A stretch of DNA of 50,337 nt from JAUIIK01 sp963745675. Its GTDB lineage: Bacteria; Chloroflexota; Chloroflexia; Thermomicrobiales; CFX8. The notes under the pieces are model-generated. The model saw only the letters and a list, made by a program, of their open reading frames with translations. It had not been told where the DNA came from and made no database searches. A program made the translations under genes and the position numbers. The stretch is taken from contig CAVUYM010000006.1 in NCBI GenBank assembly GCA_963745675.1, positions 1 through 50,337 on the forward strand. Direction: 5' to 3'. This document shows, piece after piece, positions 34,156-42,872 of this stretch. The stretch's first letter is position 1. Every line of letters begins with the position of its first letter.

Positions 34156-35196
34156 ATGAGGCGACGCGCACTCTCGGCCGTGGCGTGTTTCTGGCTCCTC
34201 ACTACCTCCTGCGGCGAATCCAACGTCCGCCACGCTCCGCGGGCAAGCAACGAGCTCTTCGCTGAAGCCGGTCGCATCGAGCTAGAGGAGCAACCCGGCG
34301 ACCCCATCGTTGGGATCGACTACGTTGGCCGGCGGCCGGGCGGTGGCTACCTCGTGGCGGATCGATTCGCCGGTCGTGTCCGCCTCTTCAACGAGACGGG
34401 TCACCAAACCCGCATCGTGGGCCAACCGGGCGAAGGGCCAGGAGAGCTCGAGGAGCCCGGGGCGGCTGTGGAGTTCCGGGATGGTCGGATCATCGCCGTC
34501 TAGCGAGCCAACCCTCGGCTCACCATCTTCCGCCCGGACAGCGCTCCCGCCATCTCGGCCATTCCCGGGCAGTACGGCTTCTGGGCCGAGCGGGCGGGCG
34601 ACGGATTCGTCGCTGGCGTAGCCACACGGGACACTCGCTTCGCACGGTTCAGCGAGTCCGGGCAGGTCATCTCGACGTTCGGTCGACGTGACCCGTCCAT
34701 CGAGGCGACACCTTTCTGGATCTACTTCGCGGCCGATCATGCCGCTGTCTTGGGCGACGTGGTTGCGGTGAGCACGTCGCTATTCCCTACAATCCGCCTG
34801 TTCAACCTGAATGGCGATTCGCTGGGCTCCTTGGGGTCTCCGCCCTCCACCTGGGTGTCGGTCACCGAGCCGCCGGTGTCCGACCTGTCTGCACCGGGGA
34901 GCCGGCAGCGTCTCGAGGAGTGGGCACGTACCTTTACGGTTGTTCGGCAGGTGGCAGCAGTTGCCGACTCGCTCCTGGTCGTGCAGTACGGTCGGCACGA
35001 TCCGCAGGAAAGCGACCCCTACCATGTCGTTCCGACGACTGCGGACGTCTACTCGCTGCGGGGTCAGAAGCTCGCGGAAGGCGTCGAACTCCCTGGACCC
35101 GTGGTGGGGGGCGGCGGCCAGCTACTCGTTCTCGTCGCGGAGCCGCCAAGGGCGTGGACCGTTGCTGTGCTCGAATGGATGGGACCGGAGCGGTAG
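34156..35196 (+). CDS. Six-bladed beta-propeller lipoprotein with an in-frame TAG
   Basis: The 346-codon frame starts MRRRALSAVACFWLLTTSCG, a lipoprotein signal with lipobox TTSCG. Repeated blades follow, with PIVGIDYVGRRPGGGYLVAD, VRLFNETGHQTRIVG and GPGELEEPGA, the pattern of NHL-like 6-bladed propellers common in Gemmatimonadota and Bacteroidota. A TAG at 34,501-34,503 interrupts the frame after RIIAV. The same frame continues without shift (RANPRLTIFRPDS) to the end at 35,196. The stop is thus a substitution, either a base-call error or a decayed gene. Once exported, the protein would sit on the outer membrane or periplasm. Confidence 0.6.
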
Positions 35197-35362
35197 CGCG
35201 TCGGCGCGCACCCACCCCTGCTGCGCGCCGCAGCCAGGGCTCAAGCACGCCGACAATTACGCATGGGCGAGGGGCTGAGGGGCGATGCGACGGGCCGAAC
35301 GTCCGTAGCCGGCCGACTTCCGCACCGCGCCGCCGGCCGCCATACGGTCGGCGGCGTGGACG

Positions 35363-37780
35363 TCACTCGGCCCTCAGCGCCTCGAGCGGGTCCACCTGTG
35401 CGGCCCTGCGCGCGGGCAGCCAGGTTGCCAGCGCGGCCACGGCCAGCAGGATGATCGGAGCGCCCAGGAAGGTCAGGGGGTCCTTGGGCGAGATCTCGAA
35501 CAGGATCGTGCGCATCAGCCCGGTGAGCGCCAGCGCCGCGCCGAGGCCGAGCCCGACACCCACGACGGCAACCACCGCGCTCTGGCGGAACACCAAGCTG
35601 CGGATGTCCGCGCGCGTGGCGCCCAGCGCGACGCGCACGCCGATCTCGCGCCTGCGCTGCCCGACCACGTAGGAGATCACGCCGAACAGGCCGATCGCGC
35701 CAAGGAAGAGGGCGACACCCGCCGCCAGGCCGAGCAGCACCATGGTGAACGATGTCTGCGCGACGGACCGGGCCATGGTTTCTTGCATGGTGCGCACTGT
35801 CGTTACCGGCGACGGTGGGATCGACCTGCTTCACGGCCTCGCGGATGGCCGCGACGGGCGGGGCCGTGCCCGGCCGCGTCCGGACCATGAGGTACATCCA
35901 GTCCAGGCGCACACGCCGGTGTGTCGACGCCAGCGGCACGTAGGCCCATGGCCGCACGGGGGTGCGCAGATCCTGCTCCTGCACGTCGCCGACGACGCCT
36001 ACCACGCGCAAGTAGTCGGAGTGCCGCCGAGCTTGATCCCCTTGCCCAACGCGTCTCCACCCAACAGCTCGGCGAACGCTCGGTTCACGACCACCACGGC
36101 CGCGTCGTCGACGCGGTCCGCCCGCGTCAGGGCCCGCCCCTCGAGCACTGGGATACGGAGTGCGTCCGTGTAGCCCTCGCCGATCGTCTTGTACATCACG
36201 GCCGTGTTGACACCGCCCTCCGGCGCCGGCGCGCCCTCGACGAAGTAGGGGCTGGCTGGCCGCGCTGCCACTGCCCGTTGGGACGAGCTGCGTCAGGGCG
36301 ACGCGCTCCACGCCGGGCAGCGCTCCTACAGCTCGGCGACCCGCTCGTAGAAGTCCACGGCCTCGTCGGGGGAACGCCGCTCGCCGACAGAGAGACCCAC
36401 GGCCAGGACGTCGGTCGGATCGAAGCCCGGGTGCACGGAGCGGAGGCGGTCGAACGTGCGCAGCATGAGACCGGAACCGACGAGCAGCAGGAGTGCCAAT
36501 GCAAGCTGAGCGGTCACCATGACGCTGCGCGTCCGGTGGCTCCCTCGCCCGCTCGTTGAGGCGCGGCCGCCGTCGCGCAGGATGGGCCAGAGCGTAGCGC
36601 CGGAGTAGCGCGCTACAGAGATAGCGCCGAGCACCAGGCTCACCGCCACCGAGAGCGTTGCGGCGAATGCGAGCGACGCGCCGTCGACCCGGACTTCGTG
36701 CAGGCGGGGGATCGAAGCGGGACCGTGCGCGACCAAGAGGCCGACGCCGCCCCAGGCGAGCAGCACACCCGCGGCGCCTCCGGCGACCCCGAGGAGGAGC
36801 GCCTCGCCGAGGAAGCCCGTCGCGATGCGCCGCCCACCCGCGCCCAACGCTGCGCGCACGGCCAGCTCCTTCTGGCGGGATTCGGCACGGACCAAGAAGA
36901 GGTTCGCCACGTTCGCGCCCGCGACCAGCAGGAGGAATCCGACCGTAGTGAGCACGATCCAGAGCGCCGAAGCCACGTCGTCGCCAACGAGCGTGTCCTG
37001 GTAGCGCTCGACCGTGGCCGACCACCCCGCGCGGTCGAGCGCGGCCTGGTCCAGGAAGTCCGGCAGCCGCGCCTGTAACTCGCTGGTGCGCCGCTGCGCC
37101 GTGGCGAGATCCACGCCCGGCGCAAGGCGTGCGACCGTTCGGATCCCGAACGAATCGTACGCGCCGTGCGGATCGACCCAGTAGGGCACGAACGCGACGG
37201 CGTCGGGATCGCCAAAGGCGAAGCCTGGCGGCATGACGCCGACGATCTCCGTGCTCACGCCGTCGAGTTGCATCGTCCGTCCGAGGATTTCCCGGTCCCC
37301 GCCGAAGCGCGTGTGCCACGCCGCATCGGTAACGATCGCCACTGGGGAGGCATCCGGCTGAGCGTCCGCCTCCGTGAGCGGCCGTCCGAGCGCAGGCAGC
37401 ACACCGAGCACGTCAAAGAGGCTCGGCTCCACCGCGACCAGACCGACGCGATCGGGCGCCCCGCCGCCAAGCAGGTTCCTCGCCTGGAGGTCGAAGCCCG
37501 CGAACGCACTGAAGACGTCGGCCTGCTGACGGTAGAAGTTGATTGTACCCTGGGAGTTTCGGAGGACCGGCAGGTTCAGCCCGGGCGCGTGGTGAAGCAC
37601 GGTGACGATGCGGTCCGCCTCTTGGTAAGGGAGCGGACGCAGGAGCACCGCGTTGACCACCGTGAAGATCGCGACGGTCGCCCCGATGCCAAGCGCCAGC
37701 GTGATCCCGGTTGCTGCGGTGTAGCCGGGTCTACGCGCGAGCGCACGGCCAGCGAGCCTCAGATCGTTCATCCAGCCCAT
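35363..37780 (-). CDS. ADOP-type MacB/FtsX ABC permease, frameshifted four times as read
   Basis: The gene would encode about 805 residues, the size of the Acidobacterial duplicated orphan permease family. An N-terminal helix (ARRPGYTAATGITLALGIGA) is followed by a MacB periplasmic core (IGVMPPGFAFGDPDAVAF) and an FtsX domain with LLLVAGANVANLFLVRAESR and ELAVRAALGAGGRRI. A second copy of the same unit ends ALGATRADIRSLVFRQSAV and LPARRAAQVDPLEALRAE. The pieces occupy three frames, changing near 36,330, 36,280, 36,000 and 35,800. The start at 37,780 gives MGWMNDLRLAGRALA. No ATP-binding partner is adjacent, which is normal for this family. Confidence 0.7.
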
Positions 37781-37974
37781 GATCCGCCCCCCGGTTTCCG
37801 GTCCGAACATCGGCCGTTCCCTTCGCGCGTCCGGTCACGACCACCGAGCGAAACCCTACCGTAGGAGTAGCCGCGACGCCACGGGCGCCCGCAGTTCGCG
37901 GCGCTTGTGGGCCAACCTGGGCATCAGGCGTGGGACTATCTCCGTCGGGTCGCTCGTGACTGACGAGATGCGTG

Positions 37975-38311
37975 TCAGCGTTTCGGTGCGCCCGCGAGCC
38001 CGAGGAAGACCATGACCGCGCGGTTCGGGCGCACGACGTCTTCATCGTCGAGTCGCCCGATGCGCTCGCCGACCCTTCGCTTCGGAATCGTCGTGAGCTT
38101 GTCCACCATCAGGCTGCACGGGCTACGCAGGCCGTTGCGCTCGGTGGGCTCAATGAGAATGCGGAAAAGGGCGGCTTCGGTTGGGTCGGTCGTGAACGCG
38201 CAGATCGTGACCGAAGCGTTGCATCGAAGCTGTCGTCTGAAATCACGGCGGGCTGGGCCTGCCGGTGGAGGCTCCGCCCCCCGCGACGGTCCAGATCTCG
38301 CCTCGCCTCAT
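37975..38311 (-). CDS. mazF: MazF/PemK-type toxin, frameshifted as read
   Basis: Joined frames read MRRGEIWTVAGGGASTG, PAVISDDSFDAT, VTICAFTTDPTEAALFRI, NGLRSPCSLMVDKLTTIPK, RIGRLDDEDV and MVFLGLAG. That is the complete beta-barrel of a MazF-type mRNA endoribonuclease, with the GEIW and PSP/PAVI-like substrate strands. Small indels near 38,245 and 38,210 break it. Its ATG overlaps the stop of the mazE-type gene before it (ATGA), the usual toxin-antitoxin coupling. The module lies directly beside the first forward attC site. Confidence 0.7.
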
Positions 38312-38532
38312 GCGTCATCCAGCTCTGAGACGGCATCGATGAACGCCTGGTCCTCCGCCTCGTGCGGGCTCGACGCGACCGCGGCGGACTGGCGGTGTGC
38401 TTCGGCCTGGAACTCGGGAGACCGCACGTCCGGCACCCAGATCTGGATGGGGCGGAGGCCTTGGCGACGCAGCCTCTCGCGGTAGGCCCGCACCTTCTCC
38501 CGTGTGGCCTTTCGCTCGTCCGAGCTCGCCAC
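38308..38532 (-). CDS. MazE-type antitoxin (DUF3018 family)
   Basis: The 74-residue protein has REKVRAYRERLRRQGLRPIQ, WVPDVRSPEFQAEAHRQS and EAEDQAFIDAVSELDDA. These match the antitoxin MazE-family pattern in which a short N-terminal helix is followed by IQIWVPDVR. It would neutralise the toxin encoded right after it and repress the pair. The GTG at 38,532 behind AAGGGGG is favoured; the frame runs further upstream into the attC site. The stop overlaps the mazF start. Confidence 0.75.
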   Translation of the reverse strand: MASSDERKATREKVRAYRERLRRQGLRPIQIWVPDVRSPEFQAEAHRQSAAVASSPHEAEDQAFIDAVSELDDA

Positions 38533-38595
38533 GAATCCCCCTTGTGTGGTGGTAACATGGAACCTAGGCTGCGAGGTCCACGGGGTCGGGAGCCA

Positions 38596-38711
38596 TCTAA
38601 CTAGCATTTCTTGCTGACACAGGTTAGAGCAGGGTCCGAGGCCATTCGCCTGACAGCTCACGGCCTCGGCTCAGCAGTCGGCCTGCGCAGCAAAAATGCA
38701 AAGACGTCAGG
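38596..38711 (+). repeat. attC site 1
   Basis: R'' is ATCTAAC (38,596-38,602), matching RYYYAAC exactly. The arm AGCATTTCTTGCTG pairs with CAGCAAAAATGC near the right end. The inner hairpin is GAGGCC...GGCCTC around the shared loop TTCGCCTGACAGCTCAC. R' is a degenerate GTCAGGA rather than GTTRRRY. The site precedes a methyltransferase gene starting 17 bases on. Confidence 0.8.
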
Positions 38712-38727
38712 AAGCGCGCCACAACTG

Positions 38728-39246
38728 ATGCGCAGTCTCCGACACGGGTTATCCATCCTGGTTCTTCCGGTAACCGTCACGGTCCTGATCCCGTGGTGGA
38801 TCGCTCGGGCGGACCCGTCGCCGCTGGCGTTTCCGGATACCATCGCGTCGTGGGCACTTGCGGCGCTCGGCTTGGTCTTGCTTCTGGCTGGTGCGGCCCT
38901 GTTCACAGGATCACTGATCCGCTTCGACTCCGATGGTGAGGGGACGTTGGCGCCGTGGGACCCACCGCGCCACCTCGTGATTCGAGGTCCATACGCGTAC
39001 GTTCGCAATCCAATGATCACGGGAGTGGTCCTGATTCTCGTCGCGGAGAGTGCGCTCCTTGGATCGAGCCAGCATCTTGCATGGGCAGGCATCTTCGCTC
39101 TGATCAACGCGACCTACATACCGCTGCTTGAGGAGCCGCTACTGCGGGCCCGCTTCGGAGCCGAGTATGAGGAGTACACACGGCACGTGCCTCGGCTCAT
39201 TCCTCGTAGGCGGCCTTGGCGTCAAGCGGAGGAGCGCCGGCGCTGA
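38728..39246 (+). CDS. ICMT/PEMT-like membrane methyltransferase, cassette gene
   Basis: The 172-residue protein has four or five hydrophobic helices and the isoprenylcysteine/phospholipid methyltransferase signature: LVIRGPYAYVRNPMITGVV, then EEPLLRARFGAEYEEYTRHV and PRLIPRR. The RGPY..VRNPxY and EE..L.xxFGxxYxxY elements form the SAM and catalytic site at the membrane surface. The ATG at 38,728 lies just past attC 1; the frame is open into the attC. A second member occurs in the cassette at 40,780. The substrate is unknown. Confidence 0.85.
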   Translation: MRSLRHGLSILVLPVTVTVLIPWWIARADPSPLAFPDTIASWALAALGLVLLLAGAALFTGSLIRFDSDGEGTLAPWDPPRHLVIRGPYAYVRNPMITGVVLILVAESALLGSSQHLAWAGIFALINATYIPLLEEPLLRARFGAEYEEYTRHVPRLIPRRRPWRQAEERRR

Positions 39247-39510
39247 GAGTTCCCGCCACACCCGGCCAGAAGCTCGACACGGTTGTCACGGTGGTGAGGG
39301 TTGGATCTGGACCACACGACGGGATTCGTCGCCGCTCAGGACCTGAGTCTGAAAGCTCGCCGACTCGGGCGTCGGTCACGACGGAACGGGCCCCGTTGGG
39401 AAGGCCGTGGTCGGTGGCCGCGGGGGCCGCGCGCGTCCCCCAACCAGCGATTCCCGCTGACAGGGTCAGCTGGAAGCGGACCTCATGAACATTCTGCGGG
39501 GGGCGCGACG

Positions 39511-40083
39511 ATGATCGATGCTGAAGCGCGTGTGACGATCCACATGGCAGCCAGCCTCGACGGCTTCATTGCCCGAACGGATGGGAGGGTGGACTGGCTC
39601 GAAACCGCGGACCGGTTCGAAGACGGCGAGGACCTGGACCCGGAGGATGTCGCGGCGTTTCTCGCGACGATCGACTGCTACGTCATGGGATCCCGGACGT
39701 ACGAGACCGCGTTGGGTTTTGAGTCGAAGGGGTTCGGTTGGTCATACGGCGACAAGCCGGTCTTCGTCCTCACCAGCCGTGAGCTTCCGAAGAGCAGGGA
39801 TACGGTGGAGTTCTACTCTGGCGACCTTCGTGACCTGGTGAAGGAGCGACTGAAACCGGCCTTCCGCAGTATCTGGGTCGTGGGAGGCGGCGGGGTCTCG
39901 GGTGAGTGCCTTCGCCTCGGCCTGGCCGACGAGGTCCGGTATTCGATCCTGCCCGTCTTGATCGGTGACGGCGTCTCGTTCTTCGAGGGGCTCGACACGG
40001 ACGTGCAGCTTCACCTGTTGGAGGTGAAGGCATACAAGAGTGGCGTGGTCGCGCTTCGCCACGAGGTTCGGAGGCAGACGTGA
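39511..40083 (+). CDS. Dihydrofolate reductase-like (RibD C-terminal domain) protein, cassette gene
   Basis: The 190-residue protein opens VTIHMAASLDGFIARTDG with DWLE soon after, then CYVMGSRTYETAL, PVFVLTSRELP, IWVVGGGGVSGECLRLGLAD and YSILPVLIGDGVSFF. That is the complete pattern of the RibD_C/DHFR-like reductase family, which binds NADPH. Such proteins are frequent in Gemmatimonadota and Actinomycetota and are of unknown substrate. It probably shares the cassette of the preceding methyltransferase, since no attC lies between them (264 bases with no recognisable feature). Confidence 0.85.
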   Translation: MIDAEARVTIHMAASLDGFIARTDGRVDWLETADRFEDGEDLDPEDVAAFLATIDCYVMGSRTYETALGFESKGFGWSYGDKPVFVLTSRELPKSRDTVEFYSGDLRDLVKERLKPAFRSIWVVGGGGVSGECLRLGLADEVRYSILPVLIGDGVSFFEGLDTDVQLHLLEVKAYKSGVVALRHEVRRQT

Positions 40084-40144
40084 GCCGCCGAGTGGCGCGC
40101 GCGGGAGGACGCCGCTTCGACAGCAGAGCTGAGAGGCAAACCAA

Positions 40145-40389
40145 TCAGGACGCGTGCGCCTCGCGACGCGCGGGTGCTCTTGCCACGCAGGCATCTTCGC
40201 CATGAAGGCTAGCGTGTTCGATTCGGCGGTCGAGCGGTCGAGCGACGGGTTCCGTCGCATCGCGAACTGGATGAACCGCCCGAAGGTCTCGTCGAACTCC
40301 AGGAGAGCCCCCGTCTCGTCCGTGCAGTAGCTGCAGAAGTCGCCACTCTCGATCGTCATGCTGCAGCTTTGGCACCGTCGGCCCGACAT
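40145..40389 (-). CDS. Zinc-ribbon protein, cassette gene, frameshifted end
   Basis: On the minus strand MSGRRCQSCSMTIESGDFCS starts a frame with two CxxC pairs (CQSC and CSYC), typical of small zinc-ribbon proteins. TDETGALLEFDETFGRFIQ and MRRNPSLDRSTAESNTLAFM follow, with a final MPAWQEHP. Relatives of about 85 residues have exactly this layout. The stop of that length is reached only in another frame (TGA at 40,145), so a small indel near 40,180 is likely. It is opposite in direction to its neighbours, and its first bases overlap the pyrophosphatase fragment. Confidence 0.6.
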
Positions 40390-40637
40390 CTTCTGAAGCT
40401 GACGACAAGATCCTGGCGGTCCTGGACGGTGACCCGATCTACGGCGACCTGGGCGACGTAGGCGACCTGCCCGAGGCCCTGGTGGACAGGCTGGTACACT
40501 ACTTCTCAACGTACAAGCTGCCTCGGTCGGGGGCCGGTCACGTGAGCGTGGGTGACGCATACGGCCGTACGCGCGCTGAGGCGGTGATCGAAGCAGCGAT
40601 CGTCGACTACAAGGCCAAGTTCGGAGATGCTGGCTAA
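40383..40637 (+). pseudogene. Inorganic pyrophosphatase, C-terminal fragment
   Basis: The frame reads DDKILAVLDGDPIYGDLGDV and DLPEALVDRLVHYFSTYKLP, then DAYGRTRAEAVIEAAIVDYK before the TAA at 40,635-40,637. This is the C-terminal half of family I soluble pyrophosphatase, with the conserved DDKI active-site region, but the N-terminal half with the other metal ligands is missing. The stop codon lies inside the R'' end of the following attC, as is common for cassette genes. The front was lost at about 40,385, where the zinc-ribbon gene begins on the other strand. Confidence 0.6.
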
Positions 40638-40749
40638 CTAGCATTTCTTGCTGACGAAGGTTAGATCAGGGTCCGAGGCCGTTCGCCTGACAGCTCGCGG
40701 CCTCGGGTCAGCAGATGGCCTGCGCAGCAAGAATGCAAAGACGTTAGGC
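40632..40749 (+). repeat. attC site 2, the best-preserved copy
   Basis: The outer R'' GGCTAAC (40,632-40,638) and R' GTTAGGC (40,743-40,749) match the attC core complementarity at six of seven bases. TAGCATTTCTTGCTGAC pairs with CAGCAAGAATGC, with an unpaired base as in true attC folds. The inner GAGGCCG...CGGCCTC hairpin carries the shared TTCGCCTGACAGCTC loop. The next cassette gene starts 31 bases downstream. Confidence 0.88.
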
Positions 40750-40779
40750 AGCGTTCCTCTTACATAGACGGGTGGTCGT

Positions 40780-41214
40780 ATGCTCAAAGCTCTCTCCCGC
40801 GTTGCCCTCCCCGTCGTCATCGGCGTCCTGGTAGCTCTTGCGGTGACCGGAAACCTCTTTGACGCCTCACCCGTCCTCATCGCGATTCAGCTGACTGCCG
40901 TCGGATTGTCCGGATGGGCCCGACGGTCATTCCCGCGCGGCTCGTTTCGCGTCATTGCGACGCCGGGAGGTGAGACCCTTGTGCGCACAGGTCCCTACCG
41001 ATTCGTACGCCACCCTATGTACTCAGCTGCGCTCCTCCTCGTGTGGTCGGGGATTCTCGCCCACGTCTCTGCCTGGACTGTCGCGGTAGGGGTCCTGGCC
41101 ACGTGTGTAGTCGTCGTCCGCATCGTCGTCGAAGAGCGCCTCTTGCGGGAGCGCTATGACGACTATGGTCACTACGCGCAGGCTACGAAGGCGCTGATAC
41201 CATTTGTCGCCTGA
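40780..41214 (+). CDS. ICMT-like membrane methyltransferase, second cassette copy
   Basis: The 144-residue protein has three or four helices and the signature GGETLVRTGPYRFVRHPMYS, followed by EERLLRERYDDYGHYAQATK. It is a shorter relative of the enzyme at 38,728 and keeps the RTGPYRFVRHPxY and EE.L...Y..Y elements for SAM binding. The two are diverged, so they are separate acquisitions rather than a recent duplication. It starts just after attC 2, the normal place for a cassette gene. Confidence 0.85.
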   Translation: MLKALSRVALPVVIGVLVALAVTGNLFDASPVLIAIQLTAVGLSGWARRSFPRGSFRVIATPGGETLVRTGPYRFVRHPMYSAALLLVWSGILAHVSAWTVAVGVLATCVVVVRIVVEERLLRERYDDYGHYAQATKALIPFVA

Positions 41215-41348
41215 TGGCTCTTCGCCACGCTGCTTAACTGGCGGCTCCTGCTGCCGCGGTCAGCTGAGAGAGTCCGGGGACGATGAGTTGCTGGCTAGTA
41301 CATTGTCCATCCAAGTCTCCCCGAGGGCGCGCCGCAGAGCCCGACTCA

Positions 41349-41659
41349 TGACTTCAGGATTGTCTGCTCAACATGGGAGGGCGAGGACCGTTGCCGGTTG
41401 CGCCACGATCTGCGCGCTCCGGCTGGCCGCTCTACCTGCGGGGGCGGTGGCGCAGTCATCCTCGCGGTTTCAGTCCCCGCAGGGATCGACCCTGCTCGTG
41501 CGGCACCACGCGGCTCCCCGTGAAGCCGGGGGACTATGGATCGCCTGCGTGCGACCGTGCTCAATGCGACGGATCATGCGATCGGCGCCGAGCGTTTCAA
41601 TCTGTGCACGTGGACTGTTCGAGCAGACGTGCCTGTTGAGCAGGATCGCCGGGCTGTGA
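41349..41659 (+). CDS. Putative exported protein, coding frame uncertain
   Basis: A frame here begins MTSGLSAQHGRARTVAGCAT and passes through a hydrophobic Ala/Leu stretch to AGAVAQSSSRF, resembling a signal peptide with an AxA cleavage site. The following sequence changes frame at least once, and no family is recognisable. With the many indels in this block the true protein cannot be rebuilt. It lies between the methyltransferase gene and attC 3. Confidence 0.3.
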
Positions 41660-41732
41660 CCCGCCGGACAGGGCGTTTCTGGTGCCAGCGGACTCGACGA
41701 CCCTGGAAGTAGCCCTGAGAGTTCGCGGACCA

Positions 41733-41825
41733 TCCCCCCTTGATAGGTCCGGGGGCGTTCGTCTGACAGCTCACGACCCCGGCCGAGCGCCTAGCTCACG
41801 CAGCAGAACTGCACAGACGTTAGCC
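41733..41825 (+). repeat. attC site 3, left end degenerate
   Basis: The right half is clear: GTTCGTCTGACAGCTCACGA in the loop, CCCCGGC in the inner arm, CGCAGCAGAACTGCACAGAC, and R' GTTAGCC (41,819-41,825, GTTRRRY apart from one base). The left half contains the inner GGTCCGGGGG arm at about 41,737-41,746, but an R'' RYYYAAC box is not recognisable. Confidence 0.7.
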
Positions 41826-42076
41826 TCCTCGAACTCCTTCAGGAAGTCCGCATGTCTTCGAGTCCTGGTCGGTTTGGTGTCGTTTCCCGAGTGGCGACGG
41901 AACTGCCCGTCGATGTCCACCTCCCCGGACGCCGAACGTCCTTTCGACCGGACAAGCGGGCCAGGTGCGGTGGCGCCGGTGTTGGCGTATGCTCCGTGGT
42001 TGGATCGGCATGGCGGTTGCACTGGGATCAGGAGTCGGGTGCCTGAAGACCACGCATCTTGGACGGGAGGTGAGGC

Positions 42077-42655
42077 ATGATTCGTTGGACTGGCATGCTG
42101 GCAGTCGTCATGGCGCTGGGTTGTGCCTCATCGGTGCCGGCTCCGGCCGACACGCCGACAACTCCACGTGATCTCAGTATCCGAATCGAGCCCCTAACGA
42201 GTGGATGGGTGGTTCACACCAACCGGCCCGCGTCGGTCGCGCTGTTCGAAATCGTCCCGAACCGCGGGGCGGGCCTCCTGTTCCCAGACCCTGCGCACCA
42301 AGATGGACATCTGGGTGCCGGGAGCACGCGGATCGTGACGGAGATCGGAACGGTCATCAGGCGACATCGGTCTGCGTACGTCCCGCAGCGCGGCGGTGGC
42401 GGGCTGGTGGGGAGCCAGAACCTGGATCTCTTTGAAGCGAACACGCCACGTGTGGTGGTGGCTGTGGCTTGTGAGTGCTCCCTCAATCTTGCGGACCTCG
42501 CACTTCCAGATGGTCCTGCAAAGGTCCTGGGTTCGTTCGCGGCGATCGACGCACAATCCGCTGCTACTCGGCTCATCCAGGCGGTGCTCCCCTCCGGCGA
42601 CGTGACCTATGCCCTGGATCGGTACGCTGCGGTGGGTGCGGTAACCTCGCGTTGA
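42077..42655 (+). CDS. Putative lipoprotein, cassette gene
   Basis: The 192-residue protein begins MIRWTGMLAVVMALGCASSV, a signal peptide with lipobox ALGC at 14-17. A proline-rich linker and an all-beta-looking domain follow. The mature part is mostly polar with no recognised motif. It would be tethered in the periplasm or on the outer membrane. It is the gene of the cassette between attC 3 and the attC remnant at 42,731; 250 bases before it hold no other gene. Confidence 0.55.
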   Translation: MIRWTGMLAVVMALGCASSVPAPADTPTTPRDLSIRIEPLTSGWVVHTNRPASVALFEIVPNRGAGLLFPDPAHQDGHLGAGSTRIVTEIGTVIRRHRSAYVPQRGGGGLVGSQNLDLFEANTPRVVVAVACECSLNLADLALPDGPAKVLGSFAAIDAQSAATRLIQAVLPSGDVTYALDRYAAVGAVTSR

Positions 42656-42730
42656 TGGCGCTGCGCGTAGCGGACGGCTGAAATCGTCGATCGTGCGGGC
42701 CTGACCGAAGCGAAGCGGGCGCCGGGCGGC

Positions 42731-42797
42731 CCGTCCGAGGCCGTTCGCCTGACAGCTCACGGCCTCGGGTCAGCAGCTGGCCTGCGCAGCAAGGCTC
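42731..42797 (+). repeat. attC site 4, remnant lacking R'
   Basis: GTCCGAGGCCGTTCGCCTGA with the shared CAGCTCACGGCCTCGGGTCA half and GGCCTGCGCAGCAAGG match the core of attC 2. The right end with the GTTRRRY box is missing, and the sequence runs directly into the end of an antitoxin reading frame. A deletion has joined the two. The left end is also unclear. Confidence 0.7.
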
Positions 42798-42800
42798 AGT

Positions 42801-42872
42801 GATCGTGGGGAGGACCAACTGCTCGACGAGCCCGTTCCCACGGAGTTCGACGAGTCCGAGTGGTCGTGGTGA
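42801..42872 (+). pseudogene. MazE-type antitoxin, C-terminal remnant
   Basis: The last 23 codons of an antitoxin remain: DRGEDQLLDEPVPTEFDESE then WSW and TGA. The acidic, tryptophan-containing tail is the toxin-binding part of MazE-type antitoxins. The N-terminal DNA-binding part was removed where attC site 4 is joined. It overlaps the start region of the mazF-type gene, as in intact operons. Confidence 0.6.

Noticed and set aside
35241..37319. 692-codon open frame on the minus strand
   Set aside because: Mostly an arginine-rich shadow of the ABC permease. Only short pieces of it are real permease sequence, brought into frame by indels.
39247..39510. Additional attC between the methyltransferase and the reductase genes
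   Set aside because: No loop word CTGACAGCTC and no R''/R' boxes were found, so the two genes are taken as one cassette or the site is lost.
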